Positions 12,301-24,009 of a DNA stretch of 64,000 nucleotides are shown here, piece after piece. A program made the translations under genes and the position numbers. The stretch covers positions 7,516,142 through 7,580,141 of the forward strand of contig LNAC01000018.1 in NCBI GenBank assembly GCA_002007465.1, written 5' to 3'. Under the pieces are notes generated by a model. The model was not told the DNA's origin and did no database searches. It was given only the letters and a program-made list of their open reading frames with translations. Numbering within the stretch: the stretch's first letter is position 1; each line of letters opens with the position of its first letter. The DNA comes from Ailurus styani. Taxonomy: Eukaryota; Chordata; Mammalia; Carnivora; Ailuridae.

Positions 12301-13629
12301 CAGCAGGTCCCTTTTTAGTCATCTTTCCCTTCCTTTTCTTCTCTTCAAATAACAGATTGTAAGTTACTACTGTAACTTTGCAAAGTAAAAGGACCTTTAA
12401 AAAAAATACAAACCTGTTGAAGCAAAGAATGTTTTTTTAAGACACTTCTGCAGCATCTTCTGCCCCATTCGCTCTCTCCCATTACCACAAATAATTGCAG
12501 ACCCCATACAGGAGATCTTCTGAAGTCCACGAAAGGCAAGGAAATGCCTACCATCATGTTTACTTCTGGAGGCTTAAAATTACCAGGGACCAATGTGACC
12601 ACTGTTACCACTCCACTGTTGGCTCACGGATTCCTGAGCAGTGCCTATTAATTCATTGCTCTTCAGATAACATTACTTTAGATAAGCAAATGGAAGAAGG
12701 AAATTACTTTGTGGGGTTTGTTTAACACGTGTTTATGGAGCTCAAGGCTGAGCTCCGGGCCCTGGGATACAAGGATGGACAAAGCATTATCCCAGTCCTC
12801 AAGGGGCTCATTTCTACAAAGAAATTGGCCCCAAACAAAAGGAAAGAGCTCAGCCAGAGGGAATGCAGCCAGAAACAGGTGGAAAAGGACACTTCAGCAA
12901 GCCCTCGAATTGAGCGGCTGGGATGTGTACATAGTGCTGTAAGAGCATCGCATCCATGACCAATCTCTGTGCCGGGCAGGGTCCCTGCCCTTCTTTTGCT
13001 GTTGAGGAAGCAAACCCAGAAAATAGAAGGCCAAAATAGAGGCGCCTCATCAAAACCTTGAAACCCCTAACGCACTACAGTGGTGTATCTGATCCAGAAG
13101 GGAGGAAACAACCCTGAGCAGAGAAGGGTTACTTCGAGATTATCTTTGATACAGCAGTCCTACACAGTGGCCAGGAAATGCTCTTGAGAACAGAGTGAAT
13201 CAGCCTGACCCCTCACCGTCTGCCTCCAGCCATGAGCTCTGGTTGCCTAGGTTGTAGCTCTGAGGACCACCAGGAGCCGTCGGTCCCCTTGGAGAACTGG
13301 CCCGAGGGAGGCCGGCTGAGGCCAGCAGAGGTGCGGCAATAAGTGGGCCTCCTAAATGAACACACGACTCTCTCTTTCGGTCCATTTTTGCCCCACACGG
13401 GCCGAGTTCCTCCCCTAAACCAAGAGGCTGGAGTGCCTGTAGAGGCAACACTTTAAAACTGACTCACAGGGAAAGGCTATATCCTCGGGGATCACGAGAG
13501 TGGTTAAGATGGAAGAAGACGTCAATAATCGGCCACTCCACCTTGCTACCAGCAGTAAAATCCCATTTTTAGTTGGGATTCAGGTGGTAAGGGCCAGAGG
13601 AGGGAGAGCTCTGTCTGAAAGCCAGCCCC
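9384..13629. other. No gene recognised; unique-looking, moderately GC-rich
   Basis: Several overlapping open frames (up to 197 codons at about 9594-10187) occur on both strands without a family match or splice-site support. A plus-strand segment at 11821-11904 has both an acceptor and a donor but weak coding character. At about 12740-12830 'gccctgggatacaaggatgg' followed by 'ccagtcctcaaggggctca' looks like a fragment of an ancient interspersed repeat. Confidence 0.35.
11960..11986 (-). repeat. Telomere-like G-rich tract on minus strand
   Basis: The plus strand reads CCC runs separated by AAT, AAT, AA and AA, so the minus strand has five G-runs (GGGG TT GGGG TT GGG ATT GGG ATT GGG). It resembles degenerate telomere-type repeats and could form a G-quadruplex. 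It is only 27 bases long. Confidence 0.7.
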
Positions 13630-13775
13630 CAAATGCACCTGCTGTGTGACCGGGAGAGTTCCTTCATCCCAGCCTCAGTCTTGTCCTCTGTAAAATGGTG
13701 ACTGCCTGCCTCCTGGGCTGGAGGGAGGGCTGAGACACAAGGCTGCGTGCCAGGCTCTTAGCCTAGCGCTTCATA
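13630..13775 (+). repeat. MIR SINE fragment
   Basis: 'cacctgctgtgtgaccgggaga', 'cctcagtcttgtcctctgta', 'aaaatggtgactgcctgcct' and 'gggctgagacacaaggctgcgtgccaggctctta' follow the sense MIR order (gctgtgtgaccttgggcaa… cctcagtttcctcatctgtaaaatgg… agcgcttagaacagtgcc). Confidence 0.8.
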
Positions 13776-14442
13776 CATTCCTCCCTCAATGGCTGTTGGA
13801 ACTGCTAATGACTCACGTGGTCTGTCGGGTGGCTTCTCGTGGGAGCAACAGGACTTCTGAAAGGTCTGACTACGGCAGTGCCGAGCCTGCCGCGACGCAG
13901 CGGAGTCTCCCACAATCATCGCTGGAACTCGGGACACCCCCTTTGGCAACAGTGACCTGAACCCCTCCCGCCGCTCCTCTCAGCCCCTCTCTGCCGGCTC
14001 TGAGGTTTCCATGGTATGCAGCTGCCAACACGGTCTCTCTTCTCAACCCCCGACTTGGGAACCATGTTGGCCAGCTGATGCAGCCTGCTCTGGAGAAACC
14101 CCTTCCGTATTTCCAGAAATGCTGACTTACACTGCTGGGACCCCATGGGGTGTTAGTTCTCACATCTGAGAAGCTCAGTATTTACTATTTCACTGAAAAA
14201 ACCACAACTCAGGATCACCATGAGGTACGAGCACATGGACACAGATAAGGTAATGGGCTCCCACACTTCAGCATACCCAGCCTCACGCAGCTGAGGGAGA
14301 CAGACCGGCTGACAAAATCCTGCCCCCCCTCCACCGCCCCCCCCACACACACCCCTGGAGCAACTCCCCCAAGGTGGCATTTAAAAGGCAAATGTCCTTG
14401 TGCTCCAAGAAACTTAGACCTTACTTCTCTGAACATGACCTA

Positions 14443-14570
14443 CACAACAGTGGCACTGACACCACCGGGAGCTTGTTAGAAATGCAGACTCTTGGGCCCC
14501 ACCCAGACCTACCCAATCAGGATCAGCTTTTTAACCAGATCCCCCAGTAGAAGCTGCTTTAGAGCATTCA
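14443..14570. repeat. hAT-Charlie MER-type DNA transposon fragment (MER20/MER5-like)
   Basis: 'gggagcttgttagaaatgca', 'gactcttgggccccacccag' and 'acctacccaatcag' are hallmarks of a short non-autonomous hAT element (…gggaacttgttagaaatgcaaattcttgggccccaccccagacctactgaatcag…). I am unsure of the exact MER name. Confidence 0.6.
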
Positions 14571-15639
14571 GAACAAAATCATCTACCCTATTAGGGTTCT
14601 GACAGTGTAGTTTTTACTTGGTCTTTCTCTTCCTTCACGGAAGTTCCATGACCACCCAGACTGTAACTGCCTTAGCCACTGGCATATAGTAGATCCATTC
14701 ATCCACGCAACGAATATTGGGTACAAATGGGTGGTCTATCAAATAACTGGAAAGACCAATCCTGTTTTAAGTGCACAGCAAAATGTAGGCAAGGATGTAA
14801 AAGAAACATCGGGAGACAGACTATGGGGAGGGGTCAGGGGGGAGGGTCTTTAAAGGAGTCAGATAAGGCCTCTCTGAAAGGGAGAGTAACATGAGGACAA
14901 GACATGATGGATGAGGAGGAACACATGGGCTAAGAGAAGGGCAAGCACAGGCAGAGAACCTGCCTTTGCCCCCATGAAGAGTCTGTTCCAATGGGCTAGT
15001 AAAGATGGACAGTCAATATTTGGCCCTGATGGTACAACAGAGAAGCTCCAAGGAGGCAGATTCGGAAGGTCCCGTGCCCTTTATGACTGCTGGGGGCAGA
15101 AAGGTCACGTCTGTGGTCACAGCTGCCATTTCCAAGGCTCCTGGAGCTGGGTGTGAGAAACGCAGTCCCTCAGAGAGAGCTGGCTGGATGCTGGGACTAC
15201 AGGCCACAACCCCCTAGCCCTCAAATTCCACAGGTCTACAGCTGCGTGCCAAGTAGAAACGCACACATTACTCACTGTTTTCGACAAGTTGATCCAGGAA
15301 CTTGCGGGCAGCAAGACAGCCAAGGGTCCAGGAACCCAGCCCAGATGTAACCCTGCAGCAGCGCGCTGGAGAAGAGGAGACAAATGACATGTGTCAGGGC
15401 AGGTGGCCACGTTAGTGGGTACGCAATGTGCTCCCAACACTGAAGGACACCAGTTGGGTTCTGACGAGAAAGAGGGCAGAAAAGAAACACTCCTGAGGCA
15501 AGTGGTCTCTGAGCACTACGCAGTCCTCCCACAGGGACAACCCCTCTGCCTCAGTCTTGGGAGGGGCACCATCCCACCCCCGGCAGCCCCAGAGCAGCCC
15601 CTCAACAGATCCCCCCAACATGGGGCCCTAGCTGCAAAG

Positions 15640-15770
15640 CGTCCTTGGAGGTCAATGGACCCATCCTGTCTTTACAGAGGAGAGAAATCCCAACTTTGAG
15701 AGGAGCTGTCTTGCCCAAAATTAGCATCAAGTAATGGCAACACCAGGAATGGAATCATAGAATCAAGTCT
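15640..15770 (-). repeat. MIR SINE fragment
   Basis: 'catcctgtctttacagagga' followed by 'gagaggagctgtcttgccca' and 'caccaggaatggaatc' follows the antisense MIR order (…cccattttacagatgagg… gaggttaagtaacttgcccaaggtca… gagccgggattcgaa). Because of this match, the 'tttacag' at 15675 should not be taken as a splice acceptor. Confidence 0.65.
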
Positions 15771-17538
15771 ATAAAGCTTAAATTTACCTGTAAATTACTT
15801 TCCTTAATAAAACTCAGTTTCTAAATGTTACTCTTATTCCATCTGGCTCTTAACCGATGAAACAAGACAGAGCAGCCTGCATTTCCAAATCTTAATCCTT
15901 CCCCTAAATTCTCCCCCAACCCCCAGTCCCCAAAGACTTCAACAGCCTAAGTGAAACTCCTGGTTTTCTTCAAAAACAACATGTAAAAGAAAAAGAAAAT
16001 CTTTCACATTTGAGCATGACAAGTTTAAAGACTTTGTAAACAGAAAACATAATACCTAAAAAGTCTCAATTTGTGAGATATAAGGAACACAGAACAGAAC
16101 AAAAGCTCTTTTCCCAGATATCAGGTTTGTAGACCCAAAAGACCAGAGCCCATGCAGGAAATGCTCGGAGACTAAGTAGGGCATTTCAAAAATGGATGGG
16201 CTAAGACCGTTGTCAACGGTCATTTCGTTCAAGTGATATGGATGCTCGGAATGCTAATTCTCTAGGAAAGGTGTCTGATTATGTTTTTCAGTTAATCTTC
16301 ATCCAATTATATATTTAGACCATAATCACGGAAAAAGCTCTTTCCCCGGGGTTTTAGTTCCAGTTGAGCCCAACAAGTCAAGGCATCCCTTGCCACATCA
16401 CGCCTAACTCTGCTGTCCTGCCGTCACCTTCTCCATGAAAAGAACACAAATGGGGTAAAGCTCAGGGGTCCCGCGGCCAAGGAGCTCAACAATTCCCTCA
16501 CACTGCTGGAACAAAGCGGAAAGTAACTCACACACAGCAGCACTACTCCCCTACTCTGAAGAAGTGAATGTCCCTCATTATAGATTTAATTGTTGTATCT
16601 CTTAAGGAAATGACTAGGAAGTTGGTAGTAACAATAGCTGCATTCTGTTTCTAGGGAGTGAGCGTCACAGTGACACATCTGCCCCTACTCTCACTAAATG
16701 GGTATTTGGTTGTGTTTCCCCAAAGGTCTGTTATTTATAAGGCAAAAGTTAGGGTTTCTCTTGCATCAAGTGGAACTTAGGCAGTGAGGTCATTTGTTTT
16801 GAAACTACAGCAACCATCCCAATTACCCCTCCCCCTCGTTTTGGCACTCTCAATAGTTACTCTGGGTCAAGAAAAGGAGATGCAGGTTTCAGAGAACATG
16901 TAAAGCCTGCTGGGCCACCCGCAGGACGGTCAAGAATTCCGCCCTGGACAATCCACAGTGTAACTTACTGCTCACTTCCCTTTCAGCACTCAGGCACGCT
17001 CAGACGTACAAAGTCAACGCCGACACACAAGCAGACCTAACCTATTTCAACAAGTCTTCCACAGTTCCAGCATTCATTTAAAAAACAAAAAACACAACCT
17101 ACCATGATGGCTACATAATTCTTATCCTCACAGAGAAGGAGGGTCCACCAAGTCCTCTGGAAGCATCACAGACTCTTTCACCCAAAAGAACATAATGCAT
17201 ACAGTTTCCAAGAGTTCAAAAGCCACCTGAAGTTTCTCTCTGTACATCTGGCTAAGGATCCCCACTGAATTGAAACGTTATAAGGAGTCCCCTTTTCTAA
17301 TTCTCTCTGAACTTCCTATGACCCCTTTATAAATGGGGGTGTGAATGACAACCCCATTTACAAAGTGATACACCAGAGCACAGACAATGGAGAAAACTGG
17401 CTTCTGGTAGCATTTCTGGTGGAAAAAGTCAGACCCGCTACTATCAACGCTCACAACAGTGTGAGAGCCCTCTGCTCCTCTGGGGATCCTTTGCCGAGGT
17501 TTCGGCAGAAAGCTTCCCAAAGCTGTGTTTGTACTTGG
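15771..17538. other. Unique-looking sequence, no repeats recognised
   Basis: This is one of the longer stretches without an obvious young repeat. A minus-strand exon-like segment lies at 16428-16505 (see findings). A 17-bp palindrome lies at 16205-16221. Otherwise I see nothing. Confidence 0.35.
16205..16221. promoter_or_regulatory. Palindrome with two MYB-type half-sites
   Basis: GACCGTTG T CAACGGTC is a perfect 8-bp inverted repeat with one central base. CCGTTG and CAACGG match the core bound by MYB-family transcription factors, here arranged head to head. Function is inferred from the motif alone; such a short palindrome can arise by chance. Confidence 0.25.
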
Positions 17539-17551
17539 TCATTGATTTTTC

Positions 17552-17742
17552 TTTTCTTTTCTTTTTTAATATTTTATTGATTTATTTGTCAGAGAGAGAG
17601 AGATCACAAGTAGGCAGAGAGAGAGGAGGAAGCAGGCTCCCCACCGAGCAGGGAGCCCGATGCGGGCCTCGATCCCAGGACCCTGAGATCATGACCTGAG
17701 CCAAAGGCAGAGGCTTTAACCCACTGAGCCACCCAGGCGCCC
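17552..17742 (-). mobile_element. CAN-SINE, young type
   Basis: Minus-strand full-length copy ending at 'gccacccaggcgccc' on the plus strand, with the 'atcacaagtaggcagagaga' middle of the young subfamily. Flanking duplications are 17539-17551 (tcattgatttttc) and 17743-17755 (tcactgatttttc), one mismatch in 13. Confidence 0.95.
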
Positions 17743-18687
17743 TCACTGATTTTTCAAAACCAAGAATGAGATGAACATCAGGGAACAAAAATACACATTA
17801 TTTAGGAATGCCTACATAGGTACAAACGATAAGAAAGGCAGGATTGGTCCCAACAAAAAGTAAAGATACTTGTCACCTCTGAGGTGAGGGGGGAATCCTG
17901 TACCGTATTTGTAACATTGATTGCTTAACCTGGTTGTGGGCTTCACTGACATTCATTTTACTCATCAAACACTTTATACACTCTTCTATAGCTATGTCAC
18001 AAAGCATTTTTCCTTTTATGGGGGAGTTGGGAGTCAGGTCAACAACAAGGACTTCCAGCCGCCATTTAAGACACACCAATAAGCCTGTGGAATGAGGTCT
18101 GTGCTTGTCAAAGGGTGGGGCCCACAGAGGAACAGTGAACATTCCGGCCCCAGCGGCACCATCTAGAAATACATTTTCATTTTTAAACGTCCACGCCCTG
18201 AGACAGTCCTGGGCTCTGGGGCTGAGGCCACGCTGACCTCTGGTGCTGCCTGTCACTCTGGCAAAAGCTGGTGTTGGGTTTCTGCAAACCCAGTGGTCTT
18301 TCCTCTTACAGGCTCTGCAAGCCTATTTCTTATGGCACATTCCGTTACCATGAACCAGCTCAGTCAGTCTTCCTGATCAGCCGAGCAGGGAGTGAAGGCC
18401 CAGAGGCTGCAGCAAGTCTGGAGGAACACTTGACCCCTCCCCCTCCTCAGATGGCTACAAAGGCCAGGGTTCCTTAGGTATTCTCCTCCAGGTGCCTCAT
18501 CAATACTTGACCTTCCTCGGAAGAATTCTGCTCGTTCAGGGAGTGGTCAAGTGGCCGGCTTATCAAAAAAATAGGTGAAGTGTCTGGAGACATGAACAGT
18601 AGAGTCTCAATTCCTGGCCCTTTGCACACACTTAGCCATATCATCTTGGCCAAATAAGGAGAGCATGCAATTCAGAAATGAGCCCTG

Positions 18688-19090
18688 TTTTTTTTTGTTT
18701 TGTTTTTAAACAGACAAAGGTGTCACTTTTATTTTTTGGTTATAATAGCCAACGATTGGCACCATGACATACAACGCCATTTTCACTGGTTTCGGACCTC
18801 TTGGACTGATACCCTGGGAAGACACAGCGTGGCATGCGCCTAATAAAGGAAGTGCTGCCATCCCTCACCTCCTCTGAAAAGTCTCTTCTCCTTGCTCCAA
18901 TCTGGTTTAAAAAAGCAAAAGCCCAAATAGGACTACAGAACCCCCTCTTTAATAGGTCACTTTCTTTAGAAGTAAACATTCCACTGGATCCTGCCATCTC
19001 TGGAACCCAAGACAGGCCTGGCTTTTCTGTGTGTGCATGCATGCCTGCCAGTTCGAGTGTGTGTGCGTGTACATGCGAGTGCACACACAT
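18688..19090 (-). pseudogene. Possible retrocopy (processed pseudogene) with poly(A) remnant, source unknown
   Basis: On the minus strand an AATAAA signal (plus tttatt at 18728-18733) is followed about 20 bases later by an A-rich run (plus 18688-18707, mostly T). That signal-plus-tail arrangement is what a reverse-transcribed mRNA leaves. Upstream on the minus strand is a 116-codon open frame (19090 to 18740), whose part nearer the stop reads as ordinary protein (for example FSEEVRDGSTSFIRRMPRC), whereas its start is a low-complexity histidine-rich run from a (GT)n-like area. I do not recognise a parent gene. Alternatively the T-run is simply a random A-rich stretch. Confidence 0.3.
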
Positions 19091-19857
19091 ACATCACAAG
19101 CCCAGCATTCTTCTTGATAGATTCAAAACAATAGCTTCCAGGGAAACCATTGCTAAGAGTTCAGGAAAAGTAAAGGCCTGCCAATTCCAGGAGGACAAAG
19201 GGTTTCAGCAACCAACAAGGGAACCAAATGATCTCATGCCCCTTTCCCACTGAGACTCTAAATGGGATCCTTCTCAAATTCAGAGTGCTCACTTACAGGC
19301 ACAGTCACTGTTTCCACCCAATGGGACCCACGGGGGAGGAGAGCCCAACCCGGGAACAGATTCCAGAGGTAGCTTTTTGATGTCTACCCCAGACAATCTG
19401 CAGACAAGGCTCCTCAGCCAAGGAGGGGGCTGACTCTCGCGGTGAGAAGCTAGACCCTGGCGTTAGTCACTACATCTAACAGCTAGTTCCTTTCCACCAA
19501 GGCCTGGGCCAGGACTCCAAGTAAACCCTACAGTGACAGCCCTGCATTTCTGGGGCATGGGCCTGTGCTCAAGTGTCACTCCTAGTGATTTCCACATGCC
19601 TTGGAAGACATAGGCAGGAAAAGGCCACACCTCCAGGCCTCAGGGTGCCTCTCCCCACATGCCCTGGGTGATGAGATGGCACCCAGTCCTGAAGGGGTGG
19701 GTGGGAGGCATGAATGTGGCTCTGTTCCTGTAGCCCTCACGTTTGCCCATTTTCTTACACACCCAGATGAGGTGCACTGCACTGAGTGGTAAGAGAAGGT
19801 GGTGGTTCCTTTTAAGGTCACCAAGTGTTAAAGATTCTTCCCTGCAAATGCCACCCC

Positions 19858-19864
<7 letters not shown>

Positions 19865-19932
<68 letters not shown>
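19865..19932 (+). repeat. (CA)n microsatellite
   Basis: About 34 uninterrupted CA units, the longest microsatellite in the window. Expected to be highly variable in length. Confidence 0.97.
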
Positions 19933-19935
<3 letters not shown>

Positions 19936-20996
19936 GTAGCCATACTTCTGGTATCCTTGGAGATAGGAGATTAAGACAAAAATGCTCTAAAATAAAATTT
20001 TAATCAACTCCACTATCTCCTACATACATTTTTAAAATAGCTAAGTAACTCCAGGACAGTTTTATTCCATAGGCAATACTTGAGATGCAGAAGGATGAAG
20101 GATCCCTTGACTAACTCCCACACACAACAGCCTGTGTTCTGCCCCAAACTAGAGCTGGGGTAGCAATCAGGGGATAAAAATGACCCCAAAAAAGCACCAA
20201 AATACTGGCCATACTTCAAGGCTAAGCTGTTGGAAGGCAACTTCAGGTCCCATGTGAAGGTAGGAAATATTTTTTAAGTAAGCCACAACCTGCAGCATCT
20301 CCCACAGCTAGGGGTCTTCTCTAGTGCCCCATCCCAACCAGCGTCACTGCCCCCCACCCCCATACACTCTCCTGTAATTGCCTGTGGAGGGTTTGGGATA
20401 TCCGCACCAGCGTGCTTTTCATACTGTTCTAGAACCCTAATCCTCTCTCATGGAGCTCCTACATAGCAAAGACCTCTCCTGGAGGCATCCCTCGCACCTT
20501 ACACAGGGCACCTGGTACACTCAGAGCAAGCAAACACTGAGAAGAGGGAGGAAGGATTCTTTATGGCGAAATTCAGACAACTAACATGAGTTAAGAATTT
20601 GGGGAGGAAGAGTGTGACTGGACCTCTTCCGACTACAGCATAACTCAGTGATTCCACATTCACATTTGAAACCTTACAACTGTAATAAAGATACAGGAAA
20701 AAAAAAAAAACCACAGTCTTCCCAAAGGCCCAGGCTACATGAGCAGCCTGGCTTCCCCATCAATCAGTCTGACAGCAGCAGAAAGACCTGAATTTAGACT
20801 CAAAGATGTTCATCTTCTTCTTCCCTGTGTCTTTCTGTCCTGCCTGCAGCACTGTCTTCTCTACCTCCTTTCCCCCTCATCCCCTGGGTATGTTCTCCAC
20901 GACATTCAGGGGACAGTTCAAATTTCTTACCTTGGGATAGGAGGCCCTGCACAGTTAGATCCCTACATGATTTCCCGACTCAGCCCCTTCCCATAG

Positions 20997-21019
20997 ACAT
21001 AGACAGACAGACAGACACA

Positions 21020-21066
<47 letters not shown>
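20997..21066 (+). repeat. Compound microsatellite (GACA)n-(CA)n
   Basis: Starts with about five GACA units (to about 21016) and changes into about 23 CA units ending at 21066. Confidence 0.95.
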
Positions 21067-21068
<2 letters not shown>

Positions 21069-21623
21069 CTCCACGAACCACAAACCAGGCTCCAGAGTGT
21101 TCTGGGATTCTCCCCACCCCACCACTTCCTGCCTTCCACTCACACACTTTGGGGTCTATGCCCAAATCCTACTCCTTCCAGGAAAGCCCAACCAGCATCA
21201 CCAGATATAAATCTACCTTCCCCCAAAATCCAGCTCATATTCCCCCTCAGCCTCTAAGACAACCCCTCTTATGCTCCCCATCAAAATAAGTCTTTCCCCT
21301 ACATGCTCTAGGCTTTTGTCTCACTGTAGCAGACGTCAGACCAGAGAGTTAGCTTCTGCGTGCCTTTCACCTCCCTAAGTGTTCCTGGGGGGGCAGAAAG
21401 CCCCCACCTTTACCTCTGTGCCCTACAGAGCATCCAACATCAACCTTGGCCAACAGTGAGGACTCAGTTACCTATGAAGTGACCATGACTTAGTGTTTCA
21501 AGGGTTCTCGTGGGTGGCTCTCAGGATGCCCATTTTGGAATCTAACCAAGCACACTGACAGCCTGTATATAAGGATAGGTTTTGGGTTTCTTTGTTCTCG
21601 TTTTTGGTTTTTAAGAGTTTTTT

Positions 21624-21645
21624 ACACACACACACACACACACAC
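21624..21645 (+). repeat. (AC)n microsatellite, short
   Basis: Eleven AC units directly after a T-rich stretch. Confidence 0.9.
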
Positions 21646-22221
21646 TGCAATAGTACAAGTATTCAATCCCATCAGTCCACCCCGTTCAGGCTCTATTTCC
21701 CCAAAGGCTGGGCCGAATACCCCACTTCCTCTGCAAAGCCTGTGTTCTTCTGGGACCGACTCAGAAGTATGCAACTTTGGAATGCACAGGCACACTTTTC
21801 TTTATGAAGGACACAGCTTCTGGGGAAGTAGCCCTGTTAAAGCAACTATGTTTATACATTCACTCTGTAGCCACTCTCCATCTGGAGACAGATCAACCTC
21901 CACACTTTTTCTTCTGATTCATTGGGTGTGTCCTGCGGGTCTAGAATTTACACGATTCCCTTGGCCCTAAAATCCATTTGCTTATGAACAGATAGAAATG
22001 GCCATGTTGTTAATGCTCATCCCAGATGAGAGGTCTGCTTACATGCTCCAAGGAAAATAAGGAAGCAACATAGGACCCCAGTCAAGAAGCCTCTGGAAGC
22101 TTTTCCAAACACAAATGTTTCTCATTTGGTCCAGGCTCTGTTTCAATTACACGCCAAGCAAAGACAAAGAAAAACCCCACTACCACCCACTCCTGCCTTC
22201 ATGAAGACATTATAAATTATC

Positions 22222-22227
22222 TTTATT
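22222..22227 (-). terminator. Polyadenylation signal AATAAA (minus strand) of candidate terminal exon
   Basis: Plus-strand tttatt is AATAAA on the minus strand, about 78 bases after the stop codon of the frame at 22305-22475. About 20-50 bases further along the minus strand comes GTGGGTGGTAGTGGGG followed by TTTTTCTTTGTCTTTG, a GT-rich then T-rich pattern typical of the downstream element for cleavage. There is no A-run in the genome at the expected cleavage site, which favours a genuine gene end over a retrocopy. Confidence 0.4.
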
Positions 22228-22304
22228 ACGTCATACAGTAAAGTTGCCTCACATAAGGTAATGTTAACAAATGGTTACAGGAGCAGTTTTACTCAACAAC
22301 TGCT

Positions 22305-22475
22305 TTATTTGTAGGTGTTCTTTCCTAGGTATCCGCCGGGCATCCGCCTTACTGCTGCTCTCCAGAAACTGGAGAGCATGGGATGTGGGTACAGTCTGAG
22401 GCCTTTGACGTTCATTTCTAAAGAATAGTCATGAACATCATCATCCAAAAACAACTCTTTTGTACCATTAAGTAA
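22305..22475 (-). CDS. Candidate 3'-terminal coding exon of an unidentified minus-strand gene
   Basis: Fifty-six codons then TAA. The peptide begins LLNGTKELFLDDDVHDYS and later reads LRLYPHPMLSSFWRAAVRR, ending GKNTYK; it has a balanced, protein-like composition. The proposed acceptor is CAATTTTTGTTTCTGAAG just before the first codon (phase 0). A stop codon lies 12 codons further upstream in the same frame, consistent with an intron boundary between. A short 3' UTR with AATAAA and a GT/T-rich downstream element follows. I do not recognise the family. The basic, tyrosine/glycine-containing tail could suit many small proteins. Alternatives are a decayed retrocopy or a chance frame. Confidence 0.35.
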   Translation of the reverse strand, partial: LLNGTKELFLDDDVHDYSLEMNVKGLRLYPHPMLSSFWRAAVRRMPGGYLGKNTYK

Positions 22476-24009
22476 CTTCAGAAACAAAAATTGACTGGAT
22501 GGAGTGTCTTATTCTTCTAACGTTCCCCAGCTAGGTAATTTCCCCAGTTGGTAGTTTTAACTTTCAACATTGATTCCAAGGCCAACCCCACTGTTGCCAT
22601 TTCAAATAAATTTATAACAGCATGCTATCTCCTCTGGCACATTTTGTAGATTAGGTCAACTCTCAGGTAAAGTGTTGAAATCCCCAGCGTCCCACAACAG
22701 CACTAGGCCCATCCCCTTTTCAGGGTTGGTTACAGCCTAGTGCAAGCCAAAAGCTTTCCCACTGAAGCCAAAAGGAAGGAAGGTAAGCTTGGAAGTACAT
22801 GAACTCTTAAAGCCCCGACCACCTTTATTATCATGATCCCTTTTCCCCTAATATCCTCTCTGTTGCTGAGCATGAGAACTTACCCTAGATTCTACACCAA
22901 AGATTTTTTTTTTTTATTATTCCCACCAGAAATTTTACATGTAGAAGTAGTTTTGGAGATCCCTGGGCCCATGACTTAGCAAACTCTGCCAGAATTCCAA
23001 CAAAATGCCAGGAGAGGGGGATGGGGGTGGGGAGGCACACCTGGCATGGAGAAGAAATTCACAGCAAGCACAGACTTCATTTATTGAGTTCAGTGTTCTA
23101 ACTTAAATTCAGATCATGCAAATCTTGCACTTATTCAATACGTGCATACCTGCTTTTATTCAAAAGTAACCTTGCATCTTCCAAATTTCCTGAGCAAAAT
23201 TAGGGCTCCAGTGAGTCTTAGGTTTATCCTGTGGTCTCATATACCCTGCTTCACCACCCAGCACTTCACCCCCATCCAGGAAGCAGGAATCTTGACCCTG
23301 CCCTTCCTTCTAAGACTAAGGAACCTACTGCCCAAATATTTGGTGACTTGACCAAAAGAGTACAGTACAGTAGTACTACCAGGTACAGTACCCAGGTCTC
23401 CAGGCTCTCAATGGATGCTCTCTCTCCACATCCACTGACTCACAGCAACTCCCGAATTCATAAAATCACGGTCTACTTCAATTTTTGCCCCCATATCTGC
23501 TCTGTATTTACAGAAGTTGAAGTTGTTAAGTGTTCTCTTCCAAGCTTACCCTAAGGTTTGCAAAATGGGAGGTCAATTCATCACCATTTTCATATTGCCA
23601 ACATCTCCTCTGCCTTCAGAGCATTTTGATTTCTCCCCTAGTCACTATGCACATTGTCTCCATGCACAACCATTAGCTAAAAACAAAAGTACAGGGTGCT
23701 TAGTGGAGACAAGTCCTCTGTGTCCAAAATCTAAGAAGAAAACCACAATCAAATCCGCTCAAGGGAAAACAGTCATTCCCAAACACAGTGCAATTCAGTT
23801 CAGACCTGTGTTTATCACTTTCTTGTAAATGGCCTTTGAGCCAGTTTTATCTACTGTAAGAGCTCTAGTAAACACTATTTTAGCCGTGTAGTTGACATTT
23901 CAAAGCAAAAAAAAAAAAAAAAAGATAGGGTTCAAGCTATCTAAGAGATGTGTTTATGAATTCCCAGGGTCATCTACAACCGAAACATTGGTGGTCAACT
24001 GGGAAGAAT
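22476..24009. other. No gene recognised (possible intron)
   Basis: No paired splice sites with an open frame were found. A T-run near 22903-22915 and an A-run near 23909-23923 are present without SINE sequence. If the terminal exon at 22305 is real, this is its preceding intron. Confidence 0.35.
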
